From Candidatus Hydrothermarchaeum profundi (GTDB lineage: Archaea; Hydrothermarchaeota; Hydrothermarchaeia; Hydrothermarchaeales; Hydrothermarchaeaceae): a stretch of 64,000 nucleotides of DNA. The number at the start of each line of letters is the position of its first letter. Position 1 is the stretch's first letter. The notes under the pieces are model-generated. The model did not search any database. It had not been told where the DNA came from and saw only the letters and a program-made list of their open reading frames with translations. This document shows positions 50,943 to 59,504 of the stretch, piece by piece. The translations under genes and the position numbers were made by a program. The DNA lies in contig MTMF02000009.1 of the NCBI GenBank assembly GCA_002011125.2, forward strand, positions 426,006-490,005. The letters run 5' to 3'.

Positions 50943-51640
50943 TCAACGCTCCTCAAACCACTTCCAACTATCGTGAATTTAGTACTTATAGATTCCGGCA
51001 TAGAGCGATGCCTTCTAAGAATAGCGACTCTAACACCATTTTCTTTTTGAAGTTCTATTATCGTCTTGCTCCAATATTTCAAAATATTTCCGCCTACGGG
51101 TTCCACGCCTCCATTCTCAAAAGAGGAGTAAACTTGATTAGTTATAATCACAGCTAAATTAAACTTCTTAGCTACCTCTCTGAGAAGTTCAAGTTGCTTG
51201 CTGAGCTGGCGACTCATTGACAGTTTATCTTCATCTGCTCCTGTCCTAAATAGCGTTACTGCGCTATCTAAAACAATTAAACCAAAATCTTCGTTAACTA
51301 CCTTACCTAAGTTTTTAATAATTTTATCCTGCTCTTCAAAATTGGTGGGTTCAAAGAATATACAATTCTCCAGTACTCTCTTAAAATCATCCTTTGCTAT
51401 CTGTTTTATCCTCTCGATAGAGTGACCTCCTTCTGTATCAATAAAAATTACTTTCTTCCCGGCTCTTACGCAGTTGATAGCGAGAATAAGGCAAATATTT
51501 GTTTTCCCACTAGCAGGAGGACCATAAATTTGCGTAATAATTTTACTCTCTATTCCTCCCCCAAGTATGTCATCAATGCAACATCCTATCTGCAGTTTTT
51601 TAGTATTGTCAACGGCGCGGAAAGGTTCCAGTTCTTTCAT
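50939..51640 (-). CDS. radB: DNA repair/recombination protein RadB
   Basis: A RecA-family ATPase, 233 residues, with Walker A GPPASGKT at 40-47 and Walker B LIVLDSA near 125. It has only the core domain and lacks the N-terminal helix-hairpin domain of RadA, which identifies the euryarchaeal paralogue RadB. It lies 70 bp downstream of DP2, reading away from the candidate origin. In Pyrococcus the same genes cluster around the origin. Confidence 0.95.
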   Translation of the reverse strand: MKELEPFRAVDNTKKLQIGCCIDDILGGGIESKIITQIYGPPASGKTNICLILAINCVRAGKKVIFIDTEGGHSIERIKQIAKDDFKRVLENCIFFEPTNFEEQDKIIKNLGKVVNEDFGLIVLDSAVTLFRTGADEDKLSMSRQLSKQLELLREVAKKFNLAVIITNQVYSSFENGGVEPVGGNILKYWSKTIIELQKENGVRVAILRRHRSMPESISTKFTIVGSGLRSVE

Positions 51641-51710
51641 TTTAAAACCATGTTTGAATTACTCCAACATTTTCCTCCCTGAGATATAATTCTTTTCCTT
51701 TCCATATTTA

Positions 51711-54700
51711 TTAATTGATGAAATCAGATAATGAAACCTGCTTCGCTGCATCATTATCGAAGACTGACGAAATACTCATTTCTATGATTTCAATTCTCTG
51801 GCGTAGATAATCTTCTAACCGGTAATCTTCTATTAAGGATTTAGTGACCTCAAGATATTTTTCAACAGAGCCCTTAGAAACCGTCAATACTAGTTTTCCT
51901 CCACCACATTTCCTACACTTCCCATTCAAAGGTACCCTCCGGTATTTTGTGTTGCAATTAACGCATCTAGTGGTTTGCTTTGAAAAAGCCCTTAAATTAC
52001 CCGCCAAATCAGGTAAAAAATGGCTTTCTATTACTCTACGCGCTACGTCTTTTTCATCCACGGCTCTTATTTTCTTGGCTAAATCAAGTTGATGACGCAC
52101 TTTTTCAAACATAGCTCCTAAGGTTTTATAGGAACTCATCACCGGTCCAGAAGAAATTTCACTAGTATCATGCGTAAACTTTAAGCCATAATACTGCTCT
52201 GGCTTTCCGATTCTATTAGATACCGTTTCTATTAAGCTTGCCATCTCCTGAGGACGAGCATATCTAAGACTAGCTTCAAAGAATTCTAAAGGATATTTTT
52301 CCACTATATCTAAATTGTGAGCCTCATCATCAATCTCAGCCGGATCTAGCTTCAATGTTAGAACTAAAGGAGCGTCCATTTTTCCTCCTCTTGTACTAGG
52401 TAGATATTTTTTAGAGAAATTAATCAAAGCATCAAGGAGAAGTATAACAGAATCCTCATCTCCATCACAGTTCCGTCGGCGCGCAGCATGAAAATAAGGA
52501 TGCGCATATCCAACATTAGCCTTACAAAATCCGATTATCCTGCCTAATATTGCCGCAGACGTATGAGGAGCCAAACCAATAACAAGGTGTCCTAAAAGGT
52601 CTTCCTTAGTTTCAGCTCTATAGAAGGGCTCTAGCCCGTATAGCTGAGTTAATAAATCGTCAACAAATTTAGCAACCCTGAGAAGATAATCAGCGCCTGC
52701 CTCAGGAAGTATTATATCCTGACACTTAAGCTCAACAATTTGGTCATCTCTCTCTAATGGCCTGCCTTTGTAGTCCTTTTCATATCCTAGTTCTTTCAGC
52801 TTCTCTACTGAAACATTAATTTCGGAAGGTCTGAAATGCGTTAGAGGAACATCAGTAGAATCAAATCTAATCGTTCCATCTTTAAAAACAAAAACTCTAT
52901 GTCTCGATCTTAAGATACCTTTTTCAAGTGGCTCAGGTATCTTAAATGATGACGTCATCCCTATAACTCCTTTTAAATCATTAAAGGCGTTGCCCACTTT
53001 TTTAACAGCCTCATTTAACTCCTCCCTAACATTTATCTCTCTTTCCTCAAAGCATTTAGTTGGAGCTGCACATGCCGGGTTTTTACAAATCTCAGTGTTA
53101 TTCTCATAAACTCTACCGCATTTAATACAGATTCTTTTTAGCTTAGTGACCTTTCCACACGTAGGGCAAAGGGTTTTAAAGGTGATTTTACCACACACCG
53201 GACAGCTTCTTCTTGCAATCTCTACTCTTATTTTGAAGTTTTGAGCAGCCTTCTTAACATCCCGTGTCCTACCTCCCTCTTGACCTACTGGGAAAAGTAC
53301 GTTAACAGGCGGTTGCATTTTTCTTTCCTTTGCTTTCTCCGGTCTTCCCATTCTAGCTCCAATATACGTAGGTGCCTTAGCCCTAACCTTTATACCAAAG
53401 CTATTAACAATTTCCATTACATCTAACGATTTATCAAAGACCTTATTGAATTGATCCATAGAAAAATCCTGTATTCCTAAAACTCTTAATAGCGCTTTAT
53501 ATTCCTCTATTATTATATTATTGCCTTTAACGCTATGCGGTACTCCAAGTACTTCTAGAACCCTTTTTGCATCAGACTTTTTTAAGACAAGGGCGTCGCT
53601 TTCAATTTGACCTTGGCATAGCCATTCACACAGTTTTTTAAGATCATCTTTTTCTATGTCATGATAAAAGTAAGTATATCTTGGATGAAGAGGTATTGCA
53701 AGTTCTTCTGATATCTTTAAAGCTACTTCTTGGGAAGGTATCCTTTTTCTATCAATATACTCTCTAAATTTCCCACTATCTGCCTCCTCCAACTCTTGAA
53801 TCCACCACTCTTCCACATAGCCGGACGGCATTAGAACATGATTATTTTCCAAAAAATCTCCAAAACTAACTAGGATGTCCCCCAAAAAAAGAATCTCCTT
53901 TATACTATCCTTCACTCTTTCTGCTTCTTCTTCGCTTTCAACTCTAATAACGCTTCCATCTACCAGCTTAACTATAGGTCCTTCAATTTCATCGCATGGT
54001 GTTATTGCTGAACCTTTACCGGGCCTCTCGGTTTTTATTTGAGTTCCAATAGCAATAAACCCGTCTAGCAAAATCATCGTAGCTGGGTGCAACGAGCATG
54101 CTGCCAGACCCGAATTCCTACACCTACCGTATCTTAATCTTAATCCTCCCTTCCTAGAAGGATGAGACAAAACCGGTCTACCAGCTATTAAGTCTTTAAT
54201 ATACTTATAATTAGGGCTTATTTCAATATTACTTTCGACTCTTTCTACTTTTGAGTTATTAATCTCTCTGAGCCATTCCCATCCCTTTAGATCAAGTTTT
54301 TCAACGTATTTCAATATTTTAGGCGCTTTCTGAAGAACTCCTTCTGCTAATGCAAGAATAGCTCCTCCTCTTAGTTGATTTGTTTCAACTCTTGGGAGGT
54401 CTCTATACCCAGAGACCTCTATTTTATCTGTTGACTCGCCAGTAATTTCAATAGGGATATTTCTTACTGCTAACCGCGTTTCCTTTGCACTAGGAAGATA
54501 CTGAAGTCTAGCGGCTTCTTGGTTATATAAATCCACTTCCTCTACGAATCTCTCTATCTCATCGCTAGTAGGTTTATATCTATCTAGACCAACTGCTCTT
54601 CTAATATAATCTCCGGTTAACACAGCAAGAGCTTGAGCAGATCCTCCTGCAGATCTTATAGGCCCCGCAAAATAAATAGCCAAATATTTTGAGCCATCTA

Positions 54701-55073
54701 AATTTTTTTTAACTTTAACTTTAACTATACCTTCTAGCGGAGCGGCTACAATTCCTTCAGTAAGTATCGCTAGGGAAGTTCTTATTGCCTGTTCTGAGGC
54801 TTCTTCTAATGAAGAAAAATTTTGAAATTTACCTTCCACAATTTCTTTAGCAATTTTAAGAGAGGCCTCCTCCTTTGACATGCTAGAAGTCAATTCTCGA
54901 ATTCTATTAGAAATGCCGGGAGGACCAACTAATCCTTCTACCCTCTCCGCTAGATCTTTAGCTAATGGTATCTCTGGGTCTAACTCGGGGTCATAACCTC
55001 GCTTCCTTGCCTTACGAGCTACCTCATATGCTTTTTCAACCTCCTCTTCCAGTTTTTTAAAATATAACATCAT
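51711..55073 (-). CDS. polC: DNA polymerase II (family D) large subunit DP2
   Basis: DP2 holds the polymerase active site of PolD, a replicative polymerase of Euryarchaeota. The catalytic N868-x-D870-x-D872 is in NCDGDED. A cysteine-rich zinc region (about 624-678, CPVCG, CPTCG, CIKCG) and a C-terminal zinc module (about 1036-1062) are present. At 1120 residues it is intein-free and complete. The C-terminus QVSLSDFI (1112-1119) is a PCNA-interacting peptide. The first ATG codons overlap the DP1 stop by 4 bp. Confidence 0.97.
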   Translation of the reverse strand: MMLYFKKLEEEVEKAYEVARKARKRGYDPELDPEIPLAKDLAERVEGLVGPPGISNRIRELTSSMSKEEASLKIAKEIVEGKFQNFSSLEEASEQAIRTSLAILTEGIVAAPLEGIVKVKVKKNLDGSKYLAIYFAGPIRSAGGSAQALAVLTGDYIRRAVGLDRYKPTSDEIERFVEEVDLYNQEAARLQYLPSAKETRLAVRNIPIEITGESTDKIEVSGYRDLPRVETNQLRGGAILALAEGVLQKAPKILKYVEKLDLKGWEWLREINNSKVERVESNIEISPNYKYIKDLIAGRPVLSHPSRKGGLRLRYGRCRNSGLAACSLHPATMILLDGFIAIGTQIKTERPGKGSAITPCDEIEGPIVKLVDGSVIRVESEEEAERVKDSIKEILFLGDILVSFGDFLENNHVLMPSGYVEEWWIQELEEADSGKFREYIDRKRIPSQEVALKISEELAIPLHPRYTYFYHDIEKDDLKKLCEWLCQGQIESDALVLKKSDAKRVLEVLGVPHSVKGNNIIIEEYKALLRVLGIQDFSMDQFNKVFDKSLDVMEIVNSFGIKVRAKAPTYIGARMGRPEKAKERKMQPPVNVLFPVGQEGGRTRDVKKAAQNFKIRVEIARRSCPVCGKITFKTLCPTCGKVTKLKRICIKCGRVYENNTEICKNPACAAPTKCFEEREINVREELNEAVKKVGNAFNDLKGVIGMTSSFKIPEPLEKGILRSRHRVFVFKDGTIRFDSTDVPLTHFRPSEINVSVEKLKELGYEKDYKGRPLERDDQIVELKCQDIILPEAGADYLLRVAKFVDDLLTQLYGLEPFYRAETKEDLLGHLVIGLAPHTSAAILGRIIGFCKANVGYAHPYFHAARRRNCDGDEDSVILLLDALINFSKKYLPSTRGGKMDAPLVLTLKLDPAEIDDEAHNLDIVEKYPLEFFEASLRYARPQEMASLIETVSNRIGKPEQYYGLKFTHDTSEISSGPVMSSYKTLGAMFEKVRHQLDLAKKIRAVDEKDVARRVIESHFLPDLAGNLRAFSKQTTRCVNCNTKYRRVPLNGKCRKCGGGKLVLTVSKGSVEKYLEVTKSLIEDYRLEDYLRQRIEIIEMSISSVFDNDAAKQVSLSDFIN

Positions 55074-56563
55074 AAGAACTCCATTTTAATAGTCTTAAGC
55101 TCAGAAAGGTCAATTATTGGAACTTTTCCTGGAGTTGGGATCATGTTCAGTTTCCTCTGAAATGATGTTTGATCCTGAAAGGTACCAGAATTTATAAGGG
55201 TTACTCCCCTATATTGAGCCCATCCATAGTGGTGTACATGTCCTAAGTGGAGAATATCCGGAAGATCTTCTATAACCATATAGTCCATGCTCTCCGGGGC
55301 TAAGGGAATTTTTCCCCCATAGATGGGAGTTAAATGCCTTTTCCTAAGAAGCTCTAACATTGCTTTTTCTGGCTTAGAATAAGAGTGATCCGGTAATGTT
55401 GAAATTATGTCATCTAGACTTCTCCCATGGTATGAAAGGACTTCAACTCCATGAAATGTAGTTCTACAGGGATTGCCGACCATATGAAATCTAGAGTTTT
55501 CATAGAATCTAGGTGCAAAATCCTGGCTTATAGCAGGCTGAGGTTCTGCTTGTCTAACCGCATCGTGATTTCCAGGAAGAACTATTATCTCGATATAATC
55601 TGGAATCTCCTCTAAAAAATCTGCGACTCTCTTATATTGCTGAGTAATATCTTTTATAACTAATTCCTTTTCTTGGCCTGGATAAACTCCCACTCCATCT
55701 ACAAGGTCTCCACCAATGAGTAGATATTTTATCCTTTCTGCTAGATTCTTGTGTTTTAGACTCCCCATTTCACCTTTTAGCCACTTTATGAACTTAGTGA
55801 AAACTTCCTCTAAAAATTTAGTACTGCCCATATGAATATCTGATATTAAAGCTAAACAGAGGGGAACATCGCTCTTATTGGCTTCTTTATTTATGGGCAG
55901 ATCAGGGAACAAAATCTCTTCGGCAATAACCATGTCATTCCACATTCTTCCTACAACGCCGATTACCTCGTCTTTTACAAGGGAATTAGAAACTTTCAAT
56001 AAGTCTCCATCATTTTTACTGAGTAATACAGTGATAGTGCCCGTAAGATCTTCTAGCTCTAGAAGGAGATGTCCTTTTTTACTCCATCTTATATCTGATA
56101 TCATCCCAATTAATCTAACGTCATCTCGGCTTCTTCTGCGGAGGTCTTCTATATTAGCGGCATCTTTAAGTTGCTCTCTGACCCTAAGTATGTTAGAAAT
56201 TTTTTCAAATCTATCCTGGAAATATTTAACAAATCCTTGGATATCCCCATTAGAAAAGGATCTATTTGTAATATCTAGTTCATTTTTTATTCTAAGTTCG
56301 GCGTCATACTCTTCGGCTAATGCTCTTTTCCTTTTTTTAAAAACAACTACATTATTTTCATTCTTTTCAAGAGAAGAGCCATTATTTTTTTTTAAAATAG
56401 TAATCTGCTCTACTGTTATTACGTTTTTGTTTTCTAGTTTTGTAAGTTTAGAAAGAATCCTCTCTATTTCGGAATCATCCATTTTTTTAAGCTCTTCTAA
56501 TGCAAGAGGATGTAAGTTTAAATTTCCTTCCAAAAATCTGCTAATTATTTCAATATCATCCAT
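55070..56563 (-). CDS. polB: DNA polymerase II (family D) small subunit DP1
   Basis: DP1 is the proofreading subunit of PolD. An OB fold (about residues 150-225) precedes a calcineurin-like phosphoesterase with intact metal sites: SDIHMGS near 242, GGDLVDG near 288, PGNHDAV near 330 and LGHVHHYG near 440. Unlike eukaryotic B subunits the 3'-5' exonuclease should be active. The N-terminal 130 residues are charged and probably flexible. It lies 18 bp downstream of orc1 and overlaps DP2 by 4 bp, giving one transcript. Confidence 0.97.
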   Translation of the reverse strand: MDDIEIISRFLEGNLNLHPLALEELKKMDDSEIERILSKLTKLENKNVITVEQITILKKNNGSSLEKNENNVVVFKKRKRALAEEYDAELRIKNELDITNRSFSNGDIQGFVKYFQDRFEKISNILRVREQLKDAANIEDLRRRSRDDVRLIGMISDIRWSKKGHLLLELEDLTGTITVLLSKNDGDLLKVSNSLVKDEVIGVVGRMWNDMVIAEEILFPDLPINKEANKSDVPLCLALISDIHMGSTKFLEEVFTKFIKWLKGEMGSLKHKNLAERIKYLLIGGDLVDGVGVYPGQEKELVIKDITQQYKRVADFLEEIPDYIEIIVLPGNHDAVRQAEPQPAISQDFAPRFYENSRFHMVGNPCRTTFHGVEVLSYHGRSLDDIISTLPDHSYSKPEKAMLELLRKRHLTPIYGGKIPLAPESMDYMVIEDLPDILHLGHVHHYGWAQYRGVTLINSGTFQDQTSFQRKLNMIPTPGKVPIIDLSELKTIKMEFL

Positions 56564-56581
56564 AAAGACGCCTCATTAATC

Positions 56582-57823
56582 CTAGAATAACCTACGCTGA
56601 GGAAACTTGAAGTTACTGAGGTTCCTTAGCCTCGTATCGTCTTCTAATACAAGCTTTATTCCTACAGGAGACACCTCAAGCTTTATCTCTTTAGTACGAC
56701 CGTACCTCCCCTTACTTACCACATGAGAGTTTATGATACCCAATAGGTCAAGTTCAGATATTAAATCTGAAACCCTTCTTTGAGTTAAAATATCAAGGGA
56801 TAAAGATTTACACATACGTTTATAGATATCGTAAACTTCCCCCGTAGTAACCATTTCCGAGCCGCGCTCCTCCAAGAGAATAATTGCATAAAGAAGTACT
56901 TTTGATTGTGTTGGAAGAGTTCTTACAACTTCAACTATATTATCTGACTCGATTTTCTCGTTCGCCCTCCTCACATGTTTTTCTGTGATAATTTCAGCGT
57001 TTTCCCTTTCAGCTACCTCTCCTGCCACTCTAAGAAGGTCTAAAGCCTTTCTCGCATCACCATGCTCACGAGCAGCAAGAGCAGCGCAAAGAGGAATAAC
57101 GAACTCATCCAATACTCCCGGCTTGAAAGCCATTTCCGCTCTCTGTCTAAGTATATCCTCAAGTTGCCTTGCGTTATACGGTGAAAATACTAATTCCTCC
57201 TCGCTTAAAGAACTTTGAACTCTAGGATCTAGGTAATTTGTGAATCTCAGATCGTTAGAAATCCCTACAATACTTACCTTAGCGTTTTTAAGTTCAGAAT
57301 TTATTCTTGTTAGATTATATACTACAGTATCACCACTTTTACTTACTAGCTTATCTATTTCATCTAGAATTATTATTACACATCTATTTTCCTCATCTAT
57401 AGATTTTTTAAAGGCGTTGTAGACTTTATCTGTGGGCCATCCAGTAAACGGTATTTTTTCTCCAAAATGTTTAGCGAGATTTGCCAAAATCCTATACTGC
57501 GTATCAGTTACTTCGCAATTTAGATAGATAGGCGTAACAGGATAGAAGTTAGTATTTTTCTTTAATGTTTCAACTAATAAATCACATACAAATTTTGTTA
57601 CAATAGTTTTTCCTGTACCATTTTTTCCATAAATTAGAATATTGGAGGGAGTTTCTCCTTTTAATGCCGGAGCAAGTATCGTAGCAAGTTGTTTAATCTC
57701 TGATTCTCTATGAGGGAGCTCTGAAGGTGTATAAGAATGCCTGAGTATATCTTTATCTTTAAATAGTGGTTCTTTCGATAGAATAGATTCAAATATGCCA
57801 CTAAACGAACTTTTAAGGTCCAT
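56582..57823 (-). CDS. cdc6: Origin recognition protein Orc1/Cdc6
   Basis: The 413-residue AAA+ initiator has Walker A GKNGTGKT (66-73), Walker B IILDEIDKL (151-159), the initiator-specific motif region, and a C-terminal winged helix (about 310-413) that recognises origin repeats. The ATG at 57823 lies at the left edge of a 545-bp non-coding region carrying ORB-like repeats. Origin-adjacent orc1 is the typical archaeal layout. DP1 and DP2 follow on the same strand. Confidence 0.97.
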   Translation of the reverse strand: MDLKSSFSGIFESILSKEPLFKDKDILRHSYTPSELPHRESEIKQLATILAPALKGETPSNILIYGKNGTGKTIVTKFVCDLLVETLKKNTNFYPVTPIYLNCEVTDTQYRILANLAKHFGEKIPFTGWPTDKVYNAFKKSIDEENRCVIIILDEIDKLVSKSGDTVVYNLTRINSELKNAKVSIVGISNDLRFTNYLDPRVQSSLSEEELVFSPYNARQLEDILRQRAEMAFKPGVLDEFVIPLCAALAAREHGDARKALDLLRVAGEVAERENAEIITEKHVRRANEKIESDNIVEVVRTLPTQSKVLLYAIILLEERGSEMVTTGEVYDIYKRMCKSLSLDILTQRRVSDLISELDLLGIINSHVVSKGRYGRTKEIKLEVSPVGIKLVLEDDTRLRNLSNFKFPQRRLF

Positions 57824-58050
57824 ACGAAACCCCGGCCTTTAATTTCATGTTTTCACCCACAGCTCCATAAGAAATAAAGGTTTTCTGTAAAACTTCGTAG
57901 TAGAGATAGTTTAAATTAATATTTAATGCTTTTGTGTCGACAACTAATACTTCCTATGGAGTTAATTATCTTGAGTAATTTAAAGGGTAAGGTAGCCCCG
58001 AAAGATTGTTTAAAAAATTATTGCAAAAATATTTAATGACAAGAGGGTAT

Positions 58051-58069
58051 TATTTCCACTGGAAATTTG
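58051..58069 (-). repeat. ORB-like repeat, copy 1
   Basis: TATTTCCACTGGAAATTTG; inner dyad ATTTCCA-C-TGGAAAT at 58052-58066. It is identical over 19 bases to copy 2. The flanking G-string is on the other side (GAGGG at 58043-58047), so it looks like a mini-ORB dyad rather than a full ORB. Confidence 0.75.
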
Positions 58070-58095
58070 ACTGTTTTAATATTTCTATACCCTTA

Positions 58096-58114
58096 TATTT
58101 CCACTGGAAATTTG
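58096..58114 (-). repeat. ORB-like repeat, copy 2
   Basis: TATTTCCACTGGAAATTTG; inner dyad at 58097-58111. On the minus strand it is followed by ATAAGGGTAT, which resembles the G-rich arm that Orc1 winged-helix domains contact in full ORB elements. This fixes its orientation toward orc1. Confidence 0.78.
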
Positions 58115-58368
58115 CAGAATACTGTGTGTGCTTTAAATACTGGAGATATTCCAACGACAAAATTTAAAAAGGAATTTATTAATGTCTCCTTTAGCATATT
58201 TACTTCATATAATAACTTACTGTTTTTATTCAAAAATTTATCCGACTTAATAAGTTTTCAATAAATATTTATAGTAGTAAGTGAAAGAAAAGATAGGGGA
58301 TTTTTGATTAAAACTTTTTTGTAATACCATTATAGTAATTTATTTGCATTAGAAATATAGGGGTCTCT

Positions 58369-58893
58369 CTAGTATTCCAGCTTATTTAGCTGTTGTCGTA
58401 ATTTATCCAATTTCACTTTTATTGGCTTTAAACCTTCAGCATCATGATTCTCAAATAAAAACCTATATAGAGAATGATATTTTATTGACAAATCAAAATA
58501 TCGTAATTCTAATTTTTTTGGGTCTTCATAGTGCTTAATTAAATCTTCCTTCAAAAAGTTGATGTCATTTTCAAGATCTTTAATTATTCTCTGTGAAAAA
58601 AGATCCCATTTAACTATAGAATGATCTCTTCTTGTAAAACCTTTTTCTATTATTATTTTACTGACAGAGTAATCTTCATAAGGTTCCGAGTTTCCTAAAA
58701 TATATCCGAGTTTATTCTCCGAATTCTCTTCTGGAAAAATCTTATAAATTATGTATTCGTTTTCAAGCTCTTCTAAATAATTATTCAATATTTTTAAATT
58801 CTTTCTGTCAGTTAGTTCATTCCAAACTATCTCAATTTCATCATTAAAAGCAATAAAGAGCGAGTATACTATAGAAAGTATTAATTTTTTCAT
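58369..58893 (-). CDS. Hypothetical protein next to the candidate origin
   Basis: A 174-residue charged protein that I do not recognise. The N-terminus has a hydrophobic stretch (KKLILSIVYSLFIAF), and the rest is rich in Glu, Lys, Tyr and Leu with helical character; the C-terminal third (KVKLDKLRQQLNKL) could form a coiled coil. It is AT-richer than its neighbours and has no cysteine or evident catalytic motif. It starts 4 bp after the UPF0147 gene on the same strand and ends at the edge of the candidate origin region. It may be lineage-specific or recently acquired. Confidence 0.6.
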   Translation of the reverse strand: MKKLILSIVYSLFIAFNDEIEIVWNELTDRKNLKILNNYLEELENEYIIYKIFPEENSENKLGYILGNSEPYEDYSVSKIIIEKGFTRRDHSIVKWDLFSQRIIKDLENDINFLKEDLIKHYEDPKKLELRYFDLSIKYHSLYRFLFENHDAEGLKPIKVKLDKLRQQLNKLEY

Positions 58894-58897
58894 CTAA

Positions 58898-59152
58898 TTA
58901 ACTTATTTTGATAGTTTCTAATTCGCTCGACACATTCCATACGATAGTCCTAGCATGAATAGGAAGATTTCTATCGTTACTAATCTCTTCTAGTATGTAT
59001 ATTGCAGAAGAAACTCTTACCCCTAAATCCTCCTTATCGTTTAAAAGTATATTTTTTGCTTCTTCTGCCGATCTTCTAATATTTCTAGGAACAGAAGTGT
59101 CTTCAATAAGCTGATCTAAAACTTCTGCTACCTGTTTTATTTTCTTCTCCAT
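58898..59152 (-). CDS. UPF0147 family protein
   Basis: An 84-residue helical protein matching the archaeal UPF0147 family: LDQLIEDTSVPRNIRRSAEEAK, then DLGVRVSSAIYILEEISNDRNLPIHARTIVW (split across two conserved helices). The function is unknown; family members are widespread in Euryarchaeota and usually sit near information-processing genes, as here. It diverges from the zinc-ribbon protein gene across 48 bp. Confidence 0.93.
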   Translation of the reverse strand: MEKKIKQVAEVLDQLIEDTSVPRNIRRSAEEAKNILLNDKEDLGVRVSSAIYILEEISNDRNLPIHARTIVWNVSSELETIKIS

Positions 59153-59200
59153 ATCAATACCTCCATAATAATAAATATAACTCCATTAATAAAAATTACC

Positions 59201-59500
59201 ATGGAAAAGGAAAAAGCTTTGAAAGAGATGGCAGATCTTCTATTATCCAAAGCTACGATGTTAAGATACCACTGTGCGGAATGTAAATCTCCCTTATTTG
59301 AGAAAGACGGTAAGATAATATGTCCCGTCTGTGGAGAATTTGATCGAAAATCAGCGAAAGAGAAAAAGAAGAAATCCCATACTAGGGATATACTAAAGAA
59401 AAAAAGAGATGAATTGCTTAAACAATTAGAGAAGGAGAAAGATCCAAAAAAAATTTCGGAACTTGCAGAAGCGATAAGCAAGCTTGAAAAAATACTCTAA
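59201..59500 (+). CDS. Autoantigen p27 / Sjogren-Scleroderma autoantigen 1-like zinc ribbon protein
   Basis: The 99-residue protein has an N-terminal helix (LKEMADLLLSKATML), a zinc ribbon C-x2-C ... C-x2-C (CAEC at about 25-28, CPVC at 41-44) and a charged C-terminal coiled-coil helix. This is the archaeal COG1645 family, related to human SSSCA1. The role is not established. Its last base lies 5 bp from the convergent glyS stop. Confidence 0.9.
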   Translation: MEKEKALKEMADLLLSKATMLRYHCAECKSPLFEKDGKIICPVCGEFDRKSAKEKKKKSHTRDILKKKRDELLKQLEKEKDPKKISELAEAISKLEKIL

Positions 59501-59504
59501 AAGT

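Larger units (their letters stand above)
57824..58368. other. Candidate replication origin (oriC) with ORB-like repeats
   Basis: The longest non-coding stretch of the window, next to orc1/cdc6. It contains two exact copies of TATTTCCACTGGAAATTTG (58051-58069 and 58096-58114), 45 bp apart start to start. The core TTCCA-C-TGGAA is the dyad of archaeal origin recognition boxes. On the minus strand copy 2 reads the dyad followed by ATATAAGGG, similar to the dyad-plus-G-string of ORB elements. The part from 58115 to 58368 is strongly AT-rich and could be the unwinding region. A 65-codon frame at 58067-58264 overlaps both repeats and is not considered a gene. Confidence 0.78.

Noticed and set aside
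55878-56579. 233-codon frame antisense to DP1
   Set aside because: Serine- and leucine-rich shadow of a certain gene on the opposite strand; no family pattern or start signal.
58067-58264. 65-codon plus-strand frame across the candidate origin
   Set aside because: It overlaps the second ORB-like repeat and the AT-rich stretch, has no ribosome site and shows no recognisable protein pattern.
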